Shown here: positions 36,476-49,700 of the stretch, piece after piece
Layout of the letters: every line of letters begins with the position of its first letter
Numbering within the stretch: position 1 is the first letter of the stretch
NCBI RefSeq assembly: GCF_030814225.1
Contig: NZ_JAUSUR010000003.1
Location: forward strand, 1 to 64,000
Reading direction: 5' to 3'
DNA length: 64,000 nucleotides
Origin: Breznakia pachnodae
GTDB taxonomy: Bacteria > Bacillota_I > Bacilli_A > Erysipelotrichales > Erysipelotrichaceae
Translations under genes and position numbers: made by a program
Notes under the pieces: generated by a model
Database searches by the model: none
What the model saw: the letters and a program-made list of their open reading frames with translations, nothing else
What the model was told of the DNA's origin: nothing

Positions 36476-37646
36476 AAAAAGTATTATTTTCTTTGTTTTC
36501 CTGTTTTTGCTAAGTTTTACTTTTTCTAATTCAATACATGCGGCAGAGAAGGTAAAAAAAGTACAGATTCAGCAAAAGGTCAATATGAGTTGGCTGGATA
36601 AAGGTGATGAGAAGACAATTGAAAGTCTAGCTTGTGGAGTTCAAATTCCAGTTAATTCAAAACTGAAGATTACAGCTCAGATGAAGAATAAAGGGGGAGA
36701 TATTACAGCTGTAATTCAATTTATAAACAAAGATGGATTCGATTATTATGATTATTATGATGGTGTTTTAAAGATTGATGGAAAAAATGCCAGTAAGGAA
36801 CAATATAATCAATTAATTGATGATGGATTATCAATAAAATTAACTACTTCCTATAAAAAAATTGAATTGGAAGTAAAATCAATAGGATCTAGCAATGATG
36901 AAGCAGTATTAGATATAAAATACAGGTACACATCATCAAAAAAGGAAAAAACAGTTACAAAGAGCGAAATATTTTGTGGTCAGTTTGTATCTACTAGTGC
37001 AACCTATGATGTAACCTTATATGACTATGATGGAACACTAATCAGCAAAAGAAAGGTAGCTTCAGGGGAGTCATTAAAAATACCTGAAGTAAAAAGAACA
37101 GGATATTCACTGTTGGGATTTAGTAGCGATCCATATGGAGAGAGTGGTTATTATAAGAGTGAATCAGTTTCGCGTTCATTAACACTATATGCAGTTTACG
37201 AAAAACAGCAGTTTTCCGTTTTTTTCTATGTCAATAATGAAATATACAAAGAAGTCATGATTGATTATGGTGAAGATGTAAAAGAAATTGAAGCACCAAC
37301 ACTTACAGGTATGAAATTCGAGGGCTGGGATGGAGACTTTAAAAATGTAACTGAGAATAGAAACATTATAGCGAAGTATTCAAAAGTTGAAGCACATAGT
37401 TCTACATCAATTTCATTTAAAGAAATTGAAACCAAAAATGGAAGCGATAAAAACGATACAGAAAAAACAAAAATAATTAGTCGGAGTTCAATGGGCAGTA
37501 ACTCGACTGATAAAGGAATAGAAATAAAAAATAAGAAAGAGGACGGGTTAAATTATTTAGGTATATGGGCAGTAGGAGCAATCATAGCAATGGTTATGTA
37601 TTGGCTTTATAGAAAAAGAATAAAAAGAAAAAGGGAACCAATCTAA
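36444..37646 (+). CDS. Membrane-anchored Flg_new/InlB-repeat-like surface protein (copy 2)
   Basis: The protein of about 400 aa is a paralog of the one at 26306. It has a signal peptide ending SIHAAEK, a beta-rich domain with MSWLDKGDEK, and the DGFDYYDYYDGVLKIDGKNA segment that matches YYSYYSGVLKINGVNA of copy 1. Two Flg_new-like repeats (GYSLLGF; FEGWDGDFKNVTENR), a linker, a C-terminal helix and a KRKREP tail follow. Start 36444 or 36453 is possible; both overlap the sigma gene, so translation is coupled. Its last codons contain the -35 box of promoter D. Confidence 0.82.
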   Translation: MENMKLTSVSRKSIIFFVFLFLLSFTFSNSIHAAEKVKKVQIQQKVNMSWLDKGDEKTIESLACGVQIPVNSKLKITAQMKNKGGDITAVIQFINKDGFDYYDYYDGVLKIDGKNASKEQYNQLIDDGLSIKLTTSYKKIELEVKSIGSSNDEAVLDIKYRYTSSKKEKTVTKSEIFCGQFVSTSATYDVTLYDYDGTLISKRKVASGESLKIPEVKRTGYSLLGFSSDPYGESGYYKSESVSRSLTLYAVYEKQQFSVFFYVNNEIYKEVMIDYGEDVKEIEAPTLTGMKFEGWDGDFKNVTENRNIIAKYSKVEAHSSTSISFKEIETKNGSDKNDTEKTKIISRSSMGSNSTDKGIEIKNKKEDGLNYLGIWAVGAIIAMVMYWLYRKRIKRKREPI

Positions 37647-37662
37647 ACAAACGTCTCTCTAG
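37634..37662 (+). promoter_or_regulatory. ECF-type promoter D, upstream of giant protein 2
   Basis: GGAACC (37634-37639), 17 bp, then CTCTAG (37657-37662). The -35 box is inside the final codons of the Flg_new-like gene, whose stop codon falls in the spacer. Confidence 0.65.
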
Positions 37663-37704
37663 ATAGTGAACGGGTTATTATTTTATCACTTAGGAGGGCA
37701 TACA

Positions 37705-40700
37705 ATGATAAAAAATAAATGGAAAGAAAGATTTGATAAAACTTTCAAATTAACGATTATACTGACGTTATTAGTTGGTATTTTCACAACGAATTACAGC
37801 TCAATTATAAAAGCTGAAGATGAACATGATTTTAAGATTCAGTTAAATTGGTTAGATGATAATAAGCAGATTTTAACTGAACCTTTAGCGGAACAGTCTC
37901 CAACATCGTTTGATGCAAAGACGTTTGCTTATCATATTCGTTATGAAAGTGTACATGAAGCAGAAATTGGAGAAGTAGAAATACGTGTACCAAGATATAT
38001 TTTTAATACAAGAGATGGAAACGGTGTTGAGTTGTCTGAGATAGGAGTTGTACATTCCTCAGAAACTGGTGGTGCATCGTCTTTTCGCTATACAATTGAT
38101 ACAGAAACAAATGAAATAGTGATTACCAACTACGCAAAAATAAATGCTGGAACACTTTTTGATTGCGATGTTCTTTATAAATATAATCCAGGAGAAATCG
38201 CAAATGGAACAACTAGTGAAATTAAAGCAACTGTAAAAACGGTAGAAGAAGGTGTAGAAGTTACTGGTGAATCAAATGCATTAACTACAAAAGTAAATAC
38301 AACAATTGGTAGTATTAAATCTTTTAAAGGAATAGAAAATCAATATATTCAATGGCAAAGTCATTGGGGGACTCCAGATGCAGATGCAGATAAATATTAC
38401 TATGTATATTGGCGTACAAACTATTATATGGATGGTCAGAGTCAACCTGCAACAATTACAGTAGAAGATATTATGAAAGCTGACGATGAAGGTGAAATCA
38501 TTGCAATTTCTCAACATCCAAATACTGCAAGTGTATCAGAAACTGGTTTAGTTTTTGGTGGAGATCTCAGCACAATTCAGTTTACAGCCAATTCCTATGA
38601 CAGCAGAAGAGCATCAGTAGGAGTTTTGGTTCGTTATCCAAAAGAAAAAGAAGATAACTCAAAAACAACAAAAGTAGAAAATACAATACGTTATACTGCT
38701 ACAGGTGTAGATGATGGGTCGGTTTCAAATGACTATACACAAACATATACCATTATAGATGGTGATTATGAGTATAATGAATTTGGAGTTAGAATCTCAA
38801 AGGAAGCGATTAGTGATGGAAGTGTCAGTTTATACAATGCTGCAGTAACAACCCTGCAAAATGGTAGTGAGTTTAATTTTAATCGTAGCTTTGTTGCTCG
38901 ATTATATGTCGAAGGAAAGAGTATTGCACCATATAAAGCAGAGTTAATTGATGATTTTGTATCAATTAAAAGTGATAGTGGAACTGCATTTGAACAATTA
39001 AACCCAGATGATTACATGATTCTAAGTTTTAATGCACGTTCTGAGGAAACTCAAATGGTAAAGGATCCCAATACAGGAAAATGGGTAGCACAGAAGGTTG
39101 ATTCTGCAACTCCATTAAAAGTTTATGTTCGTGTCTTGGGAGTTAGTGAAAATGATGGATGGGTAGAAATTACCAACCCAGATCCTACTAAAATTACTTA
39201 TAGTTATGAAGATGGTACAATACCTGCCAATGCATATCAAATAAAGATTGTACAAGATGAATGTGTAGAAGATCTTTCAATGATGATTGATAGAATTGTA
39301 TATCAGATTCATCCGACTGACCATGTTGTTGAAAAAAGTGGAATGACAGGAGATCCAGCTGATTCTATTATTAAAGCAACAGATACATCAGCTACACTTC
39401 GTAATGAAGCTATGACTTATGTGTATGACAATACAGGAACAAGAGTTGCTATACCAGAGACGGATGATTATGTAGGAAATGATGAAACAGATATTCAAAT
39501 GCGTCGTGATCGAGATTTGGCAGTGTATGGATCTTATGTTCAAAGACAAATGGCAGAAGTACAGCTAGGTTCTGTAACAATGTCAACAACTGCAGGGAAA
39601 GCATTACAAGAGTATAGTAATAATACTGCGGATGCATCATTTGATTTGAGGTATCAGTTATCTTCGCTTACTACAATAACTGGTGGTGGACTTAGTGAAC
39701 AGGAACTTGTTGAAATGGATGGTTTTGCGCCACAATATCATGGAACATTTTATGACTTATTACCTCTAGGAATGATGTATGATTCTAGTAAAGGAATCAC
39801 TGTATATGGACCAAGAGGTGAAGGTTATGGAACATTAGATGGTGTAGAAGTAATTGAAAACTATCGAGGTTCAGGAAGAACGATGTTAGTTATTAATGTT
39901 AGTTATTCACCTGGTTATAATTATGTGGAATCACTAGGAATAGTTCGATCAGGATTTCAAATTGATGTAAATACAAAAATTTCATGGGCAGCTGCCGCAG
40001 ATTTTAATAATTCATTGCACAATCAAATGGCATTTATGAGTGAAGAAGAGTTATATGGAGAATTAGCTGACGATGGTTCCTATTATGGAGAAGGAACTTA
40101 TCTAGGAAGTGATGAACTACAGGAACTGTTTAGTGATTTAAACAATGATGGGATTACTGATAGTAAAAATGTTAGTTATGGGCAAAGAGTTTCCACAGTT
40201 AAAGGAACAACTTCTTCTGAAGTTGGATTTCAAAAAAAGGCTAAGAATCGACAGGACTCAATATATTCTTTAACTGGTGCAACAGCAAATGCAATGGACT
40301 CGTACAGTTACGAACTACGTTTGACAAATTCCGATGCAGTATCTGCAAAAAATCTTATTTTTTATGATAGATTAGAAAATGCTGTACCAAATGGAGAAGA
40401 GTACTGGCAAGGAACATTCACGGGTATTTCTACTGCTACAGCATCTTTGCAAGGTGCTGATCCGGTAGTATATTATTCGCTCAATCCTGATGCACCATAT
40501 GATCTTGACAATAATCTTGATGATGGTACAAATGGTTGGACAACAACACAACCGGACAATCTAGCAGATGTGAAGGCCATCGCAGTAGATTTGAGAAAAG
40601 ATTCTGAAAATGAAGAATTTATATTGGGTAAAGAAGAATCAGTTGCGGTAACAGTTTATATGAATGCACCTGAAGAATATAAGAAAGATTCTGAAGGTAA

Positions 40701-43700
40701 CGCGTTATATGCATATAACCAACCACACTACACTGGTATCACAAATAATGCAGGTAGTGAATTACCAGCAGACATGGATGGGAATATAACAAAAGTAGAA
40801 CTATTGGATAAGGTAGTTAGTATTCGTAAATCTTCTAATCCAATAAGTGGAAGTAAGGATGATCCTAAACAGGTTGCATTGGGTTCAAATATTAGTTATG
40901 AGTTAAGAATAGAAAATACTGGAAACCTAGGGATGACAAATGTTCATATGGAAGATGTATTGCCGGATGGATTAGAACTGAGTGAAGAGAATTATAATGA
41001 TATCCATATTACCAATAATAGTGTTTATTATGGAGTGATACATGATCAAGATGGTATAAATGTTACTAGAGAAGGACAAAAACTTTCTTTTGTGTTTGAT
41101 AATATTTCGGCCAAAGAATATTTGACTATTTATGTGAAGGTAAAAGTAAAAGAAAATGCTTCGGGTAAATTGTTTGATAATACTGCAAAAATTACAGAGT
41201 TTAATGGAGCACCTCATTTAGTGGAAAGTAATACGACATATCATCGTTCACTTAATGCACCAATAAAAAGTACAGATCAAAGTGATACAAGTGGCTTTGT
41301 ACAACCAGGCGATATAATAACGTATACTTTAGATTATGAAAATGATCGTGATCGAGCTACCTATTTGCAGATGCGTGATGAACTGCCTGTAGATGTAATC
41401 TATCAGCCAACAACAATGAAAGTATTCATTGATGATGTAGAGGCAGAACTAGGTACAGATTATAGCTTTAGTGATTTTTCTGTATTCTCGAAGCGATTAA
41501 TATGGGAATTTGATAGTGTTCCTGATAAAAGCAAGGTTAGGATTGAATATCAAGTTAAAGTAAAAGAAGATTTAAGTGCTGGTATTACGATTAATAATAT
41601 CGTATATTCCAGAGTAGACAAGAATCAATATACATATTTTGAAAGTGAAACTACAAATACAGTAAATCCAGTAAAGACAGTATCACCAGGACAATCAACT
41701 TCAGTTGGTCTTGGACAGGAATTAACTTATACTGTAACTTATAAAAATACGAGTGATGTAACTCAGGATGTTTTAATTAAGGATGCAATACCAACCGGAA
41801 CAACCTATGTGAATGGCAGTGCAGTCGCTAAAGAAGGTGGAGCATTCCATTCAAATACCGATTTTGCGAATGATACTGTAGAGATGAGTTTTGCAGCTGT
41901 TGATCCAGGAGAAATTGTGGCATTGGAATTCAAAGTTACAGTAAGTGATATCTCATCGATTACACAGGTAGAAAATACGGGAACAGTGAAAGTTGATAAT
42001 GATCCAGAGGTTACTACAAATAAAGTAGTTAATAAAATTGAACAACCACCAGTAAAAACAAATGATAAAATTGAAGTAGGTGGAGCAGTAAAACCAGGTG
42101 ATACAATTACGTATACTCTGAAATATAAAAATGAAGGGACTGCCTCTAAATACTTAGAGTTTGTAGATGAATTACCTGAAGAAGTAGTTTTTGCAGGTGA
42201 AGATACAATTAAAGTAACATTAGATGGAAGTGAAATATCTGAAGGTTCATCTACATTTAGTTTTGATGCTACAGATACAGCTAATTCAACTGAATTAAAG
42301 TGGATATTTGATAGCTTGGCAGGTGGTAAAGAAGTAATAATTACGTTTGATGTAAAAGTAAAAGACACTTTACAACCAGTTGCTGGAACCGAAATTGAAA
42401 ATACATTAGAGTATCGTTTATCAGACAATGATGTTTATACAGAAACAAGTACAAAAAACTATATCAATGGAGTGAAGTCTGTAGATGTAGGTGATTTAAC
42501 AATTGTAGAATCTGGAGACACTCTTATCTATACAATTGAATATTTAAATACTACTGATGTAAATCAAGCAGTGGTGATAAGAGATGCAGCACCTGCTGGC
42601 ACAACGTTAATTGCAGGCAGTGCCAGTGTGGTAGATGGACCAGCAATAACACCAGCTGAGACTGGAAATGATGTAGAGTGGTCTTTCCCTACAGTAGCTT
42701 CTCAAGAAACATTAAAAGTACAATTTAGTGTAAAAGTAGATTATGGAATTACAAGCGAAGTAATTAAAAATACTGGTGAAATTGAAGTAGATGGTTCAAC
42801 CATTACAACCAATGAAGTTAAAAACCCAGTAAATCCAAAGCGTTCAGACATAGGTGAAGGTAATGGAGTGACAGCAGGGGATATAATTGAATACTCAATT
42901 CGTCACGTTAACTACTCAAAAGATAGCCAGAAAGTAGTAATTACGGATACGGTACCAGCAGGATCAACACTAGTTAGCGATAGTGCTAAAACTACTGCGG
43001 ATTCTATAGATGCATCAGACATTGAAATAGATGGAAATAAGATTACATGGACATTTGATGAAGTAAAAGTTAACGAGAAAGCTGAAGTAACTTTTAAAGT
43101 AAAAGTGAACGACAGCGGTGTGGTAGAAGAGATAAAAAATACTGGTGGAATTGAGTTAGATAATGACCCATTGGTACAAACGAATACAATTACCAATCCA
43201 ATTGATCCAAAAACGGCATCCCCTGCGGAAGGCTCACAAGTATTTGTGGGTGATGAGATAGAGTATACAGTGCGTTATAAAAACAATTCAAATGAAGAAC
43301 AGGAAGTACTAATTGAGGATACAATTCCAACAGGTACGAAACTTGTTGATAACAGTGCTGTGATAAGCCCAGATTCAGATGTAACAACAACAGATATTGT
43401 TGAGTCGAGTGCGAAAGTATCTTGGAAGTTTGCAAGTGTACAACCAGGTAAAACAGCAAAAGTGACATTCAAGGTTAAGGTTACTGAAGATGCAGTAAAC
43501 AGTGTTACAAACCAGGCGGAGATTACTGCAAACAACTATAAAATCACAACCAATGAGTTGACTCATAATGCCGAAAATGAAGCAGAAAAAACAAATGACA
43601 AAATTGAATTTGGTGGAGCAGTAAAACCTGGTGATACAATTACGTATACACTAAAATATAAAAATGACAGCAATGAGAAAAAATATCTTGAATTTGTGGA

Positions 43701-46700
43701 TGAACTTCCAGAAGAAGTAACATTCTTAGGTGATGATACAGTTCAAGTAAAAGTTGATGGAACTGCGATTGGTGGAAACGATGGTGTTTATACCTATATA
43801 AGCAAAGCCACTACAAACTCTACAGAGTTAAGATGGATTTTTGATGAAGTCGCAGCTGGCGAAGAAGTAGTAATTACCTTTGATGTAAAAGTAAAAGATA
43901 CATTGCAACCAGTAGTTGGTACTGAAATAGAGAACACCTTAGAATATCGATTATCAGATAATGGTGCATATAAAGAAACATCTACAAAAAACTATTTAAA
44001 TGGATTGAAGTCGGTAGATGCAGGTGATCTAACACCAGTAAAATCGGGTGATACACTGATTTATACAATCGAATATATGAATACAACAGATGCAAATCAA
44101 TCCGTTGTAATCAAGGATGCAGCACCTACAGGAACAACACTTGTAAATGGAAGTGCAAATGTAATAAATGGAACTGGAACAATATTAGAAAATGCTGGTT
44201 CAGTAGAATGGACATTGCCAGTTGTTGCACCACAAGAAGTAATAAAAGTGGAGTTTAGTGTAAAAGTAAATGAAAACACTACTGAGAATGTTATTAAGAA
44301 TACAGGAATAATTAATGTAGATGGTAATGATTTAGAAACAAATGAAGTTCAAAACCCTGTAAATATTAAGAGTGTAAATCCAGGGAATGGAAATGGAGTT
44401 TCTGTAGGGGATATTGTAGAGTATACAATTCGCCATGAAAACTACTCAACTCAAAATCAGAAAGTGGTGATTACAGATATTGTGCCTGCAGGAACAACAT
44501 ATGTTGCTGATAGTGCTACTGTAACTGCTGATTCAATTGATGCAACAAGTATAAGTGGTATAAGCTTAGGACCAATTATGTGGACCTTTAACGAGGTAAA
44601 ACCAGGTGAAGTTGCGGAAGTAACTTTTAAGGTAAAGGTAACAGGAACAGGTATAGAAGAGATTGAAAACACAGGGATGCTTAAGGTGAACAATGATCCA
44701 TCTATTAAGACAAACTCAGTTATTAATCCTGTAGAACCTAAAAAAGCATCTCCAGGTGATGGAAATGGCGTAAATGTAGGTGATAAGATAAGCTATACTG
44801 TTCGTTATAAAAATAACTCAACTGAGGTACAAGAAGTACAGATTGATGATGTGATACCAACAGGTACAAAACTTGTAAGCGGAAGTGCTGCTGTAACAGC
44901 AAATTCTGAAGTTACAACTACGGATATACTTGAAGGAAACGATAAAATAACTTGGAAGTTTGCAAGTGTACAGCCAGATGAAACTGTTGAAGTAACATTT
45001 GATGTAATCGTCACAAAAGATGCAGTTAATGTGGTAACTAACACTGCAGATATAAGTGCAAATGGATACAAGGTAATCACCAACGATGTAAAAAATCCAA
45101 TAGAACCTAAAAAATCAAATCCAGGAAATGGAAATGGAGTTTCTATAGGTGAAAAAGTAGATTATACAATTGCTCATACAAATGAGACAACAGCTAATCA
45201 AAAAGTAGTAATTAAAGATACAATACCTGCGGGAACGACGCTGGTAGAAGATAGTGCAAAAGTAACGGGGGATTCAATTAATGCCACTGATATTACGGTA
45301 AGTGGTACGACAATCACATGGACGTTTGACGAAGTTCAACCTGGTGAAAAAGCAGAAGCTACCTTCCAGGTAAAAGTAGTTGGAGGATCAGGAATTGAAG
45401 AGGTGACGAATGCTGGATCAATTCAAATAAATAATGATCCACTAGTAACGACCAATGAAATCATTCATCCAGTAGCACCAAAAACGGCAACACCTTCAGA
45501 TGGTTCAGAGGTATTTGTAGGTGATGAGATTGAATACAATGTTCAATACAAAAACAATACAGATGAAGCACAAGAAGTACTTATTAGCGATTTAATACCT
45601 AATGGAACGAAATTGATTGATAATAGTGCGGTAGTGACAAATGACTCTGATGTGATGACAACGGATATCCTTGAATCTAATGATAAGGTAACGTGGAAAT
45701 TTGCAGTTGTACAACCAAATGAAACAGTAAAAGTATCGTTTAAAGTGAAAGTGACAGCAGATGCGGTTGATAAAGTAACAAACAAAGCTTCTATCACTGC
45801 AGGCGATTATGAAGTGGAAACTAATAACGTTACTCATAGTGTTGAAAAAGAAGCAGAGAAAACAAACGATAAAGTTGAAATTGGTGGTGCAATCAAACCA
45901 GGGGATACAATCACCTATACATTGAAGTATAAAAATGAAAGTAATGAGAAAAAATATCTGGAGTTTGTTGATGAATTACCAGAAGAAGTAGACTTTTTAG
46001 GTGATGACACGATAAAGGTAACTGTAGATGATGCAGAGATAGCCAGTGATGCTGGAGTATACACATATACAAAAGCAGATACAACAAATTCAAAAGAACT
46101 AAAATGGATTTTTGATGAAGTAGCAGCAGGTGAAGAAGTAATTATTACCTTTGAAGTAAAGGTAAAAGACACAATTGAGCCAGTTGCAGGAATGGAAATT
46201 GAAAATACATTAGAATATCGTTTTACAAATACTGGTTCTTATTATGAATCAGCAACAAAAAATTACATCAATGCTGTAAAAACAGTAGATGTAGGAGATT
46301 TAACTCCTGTAAAATCAGGAGATACTCTTGTGTATACCCTTGATTATAAAAACACAACAAATGCGAATCAAGAAGTTGTAATTAAAGACTCGGCTCCTGC
46401 AGGAACAACAATCGTTTCTGGAAGTGCAGAAGTAGTAAGTGGAACTGGAACACCAGCAGAAACAGATGGTGATGTTGAATGGACATTTGCAACGGTAGGA
46501 CCTCAAGAAACAGTTAGTGTTAAATTTGCAGTAAAAGCAAAAGAGAAAACATTAGTTGAAGTAATCAAAAACAAGGGATTGGTTGTAGTAGATGGTACAT
46601 CTCGTGCAACCAATGAAGTAAAGAATCCATTAAATCCAAAGGATGTAACGCCTGGGGATAATTATGGAGTTAGTGTAGGAGATACGCTTGACTATACAAT

Positions 46701-49700
46701 TCGTCATGTGAATTACTCAACAGAAGATCAAAAAGTAATTATTACAGATACAGTTCCAGCTGGAACAAAACTAGTTGCAGGAAGTGCGGAAGTGACTTCA
46801 GGGTCAATTGCAGCAAGTGATATTAGTATTAATGGAGATCTTATTACTTGGACTTTTGATAAGGTTGAACCGAATGAAAAAGCGGAAGTAACGTTTAAAG
46901 TAAAAGTAGTTGGTGGTTCAGGAATTGAAGAAGTTCAAAATGCTGGTGGAATACAAGTAAATAACAATCCTTCAGTAGTTACAAATAAAGTAACGAATCC
47001 AATTGATCCAAAAACAGCTACACCAAAAGATGGTAATGGAATCAATGTAGGTGACAGAATTGAGTATACAGTTCGATACAAAAATAATTCGACTGAAGCA
47101 CAAGAAGTAATAATTGAAGATGAAATTCCAGTAGGAACAGACTTGATTTCAAATAGTGCAGCAGTTCATGCTGATTCAGATGTATTTGTAGCAGACATTA
47201 GTGAGTCAACTAATAAAGTAACTTGGAAATTTACAACTGTACAACCAGGCGAAGAAGTAAAGGTGGTCTTTAGTGTGGTTGTGAATAAAGATGCAATAGA
47301 TGTTGTTACAAATGAAGCAAGTATATCAGCTAATGGCTATAAAGTTAAAACGAATGAAATAGAAAATCCAGTAGAATTAAAAAAAGCAACACCTGGCAAT
47401 GGTAATGGAGTAAATGTAGGTGATGTAATAGACTATACGATTGAACACACAAATAGAACAGATGAAAATCAAAAAGTAGTAATTACAGATGTGGTACCAG
47501 CGGGTACACAATTGATAAATGGAAGCGCAGATGTGACTTCAGGTTCAATTGCTGCTAGCGATATTACGGTAAGTGGAACTACAATTACTTGGACATTTGA
47601 TGAAGTAAAACCAAATGAAAAAGTAGAAGTTACGTTTAAGGTGAAAGTAATAGGTTCAGGTATTGAAGAAATCGAAAATGCTGGAGAAATTACAGTCAAC
47701 AACAATCCAATAGTGACTACCAATAAAGTCACAAATCCAGTAGAACCGAAAACGGCAAATCCAGGAGATGGTAATGGTGTGAATATCGGTGATAAAATTG
47801 ATTACACGGTAAGTTATAAAAATAACTCTACTGAAGTACAAGAAGTTATTATTGATGATAAACTTCCAACAGGAACGAAACTTGTAGCAGGAAGTGCACT
47901 AGTTGGTGTGAATTCGGATGTCACAACAACAGATATAAAAGAAGATACAGATAAAGTAACTTGGAAATTTAATAGTGTACAACCAGGTGAAACCGTAGAA
48001 GTAACCTTCAGTGTTATCGTCACAAAAGATGCAGTAGACGAAATTACCAACAAAGCAAATATATCGGCAAATGGATACAAAGTAAAAACAAATGAAGTAA
48101 AGAATCCAGTAGAACCGAAAAAAGCAACACCAGGTAATGGAAATGGAGTAAATGTAGGAGATACAATTGGTTACTCAATTGATCATACGAATAAAACTTC
48201 CGAAAACCAAAAGGTAGTAATTAGTGATACTGTACCAGTGGGAACTACTTATGTAGATGGAAGTGCAAAAGTAACGAAAGATTCCATTAAAGCAGATGAT
48301 ATTACAGTAAGTGGAAATATTATTACTTGGACATTTGATGAAGTAAAACCAAATGAAAAAGTGGAAGTAACTTTCAAAGTGAAAGTAACAGATCCTGGTA
48401 CTGGAGAAATTGAAAATGCTGGAGAAATTATTGTAAACAATGATCCTCTGGTAATTACTAATAAGGTAACAAATCCAATAGGAGTAAAAACGGCGAATCC
48501 AGCAGATGGAAGTGGAGTAAATGTAGGAGATAAAATCGACTATACGGTACGTTATAAAAATAACGCAAGTGATGTTCAAGAAGTGATCATCGATGACAAA
48601 CTTCCAACAGGTACGAAACTGGTTGCAGGAAGTGCAGCAGTTAGTCCAAACTCAAATGTGACGACAGCAGATATAAAGGAAACATCAGATAAAGTAACTT
48701 GGAAATTTAACAGCATACAACCAGGTGAAACAGTAGAAGTAACATTTAGTGTTATCGTCACAAAAGATGCAGAAGATGTAATTGCCAACAAAGCAGATAT
48801 TTCAGCGAATGGTTACAAAGTAAAAACCAATGAAGTTACCAATCCAGTTGAATCTAAGAAAGCAACACCAGGTAATGGAAGTGGAGTGAATGTAGGAGAT
48901 ACAATTGATTATTCAATTGATCACACCAACAGAACAGAAGATAACCAAAAGGTAGTAATTACAGATACAATTCCAACAGGGACAACGTATGTAGATGACA
49001 GTGCAAAAGTAACAAAAGATTCACTTAAAGCTAATGATATCAGTGTAAATGGAGATCTTATTACTTGGACGTTTGATGAAGTAAAACCAAATGAAAAAGT
49101 AGAAGTAACCTTCCAAGTAAAGGTTACTGGCGAATCTGGAGAAATTGAAAACGCTGGAGAGATTATTGTGAATGATAATCCTTTGGTTGTTACAAATAAA
49201 GTTACCAATCCAATCGCACCAAAACAAGCGTTAAATGAGTTTGAAGATGGAATGGTTTATGTAGGAGATGAGATTGATTATCAAATCAGTTATAAAAATA
49301 ATACTGATGAAGCGCAAAAAGTGGTAATTACTGATCCGATCCCAACAGGAACGAAGTTAGTGAGTGGAAGTGCAGATGCAAGTATTGATGATGTGGAAAT
49401 CACAGAAACTGATGATAAACTAACTTGGATATTTGATAGTGTTGCGCCTGGTGAAGAAATAAGTGTAACATTCAGTGTAAAAGTAACGAAAGATGCAGTA
49501 GATGAAGTTAAGAATACAGCATCAATCAAAGCAGGTGATTATGATATTGCGTCGAATGCAGTAACACATAAAGTAGCAAGTCCTAAATTGGAGCTTGTTA
49601 AGACATCTTCTTATGACAAATCAAAAGATTTAGTCTTTGGAAGTGAAGTGGAGTATCAGATTACCGTAACTAACTCAGGTAATGGAGATGCAAATAATGT

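Noticed and set aside
28087..49529. Many open frames on the minus strand inside the giant genes
   Set aside because: They are antisense shadows of low-complexity coding repeats, with no ribosome sites and no recognisable domains.
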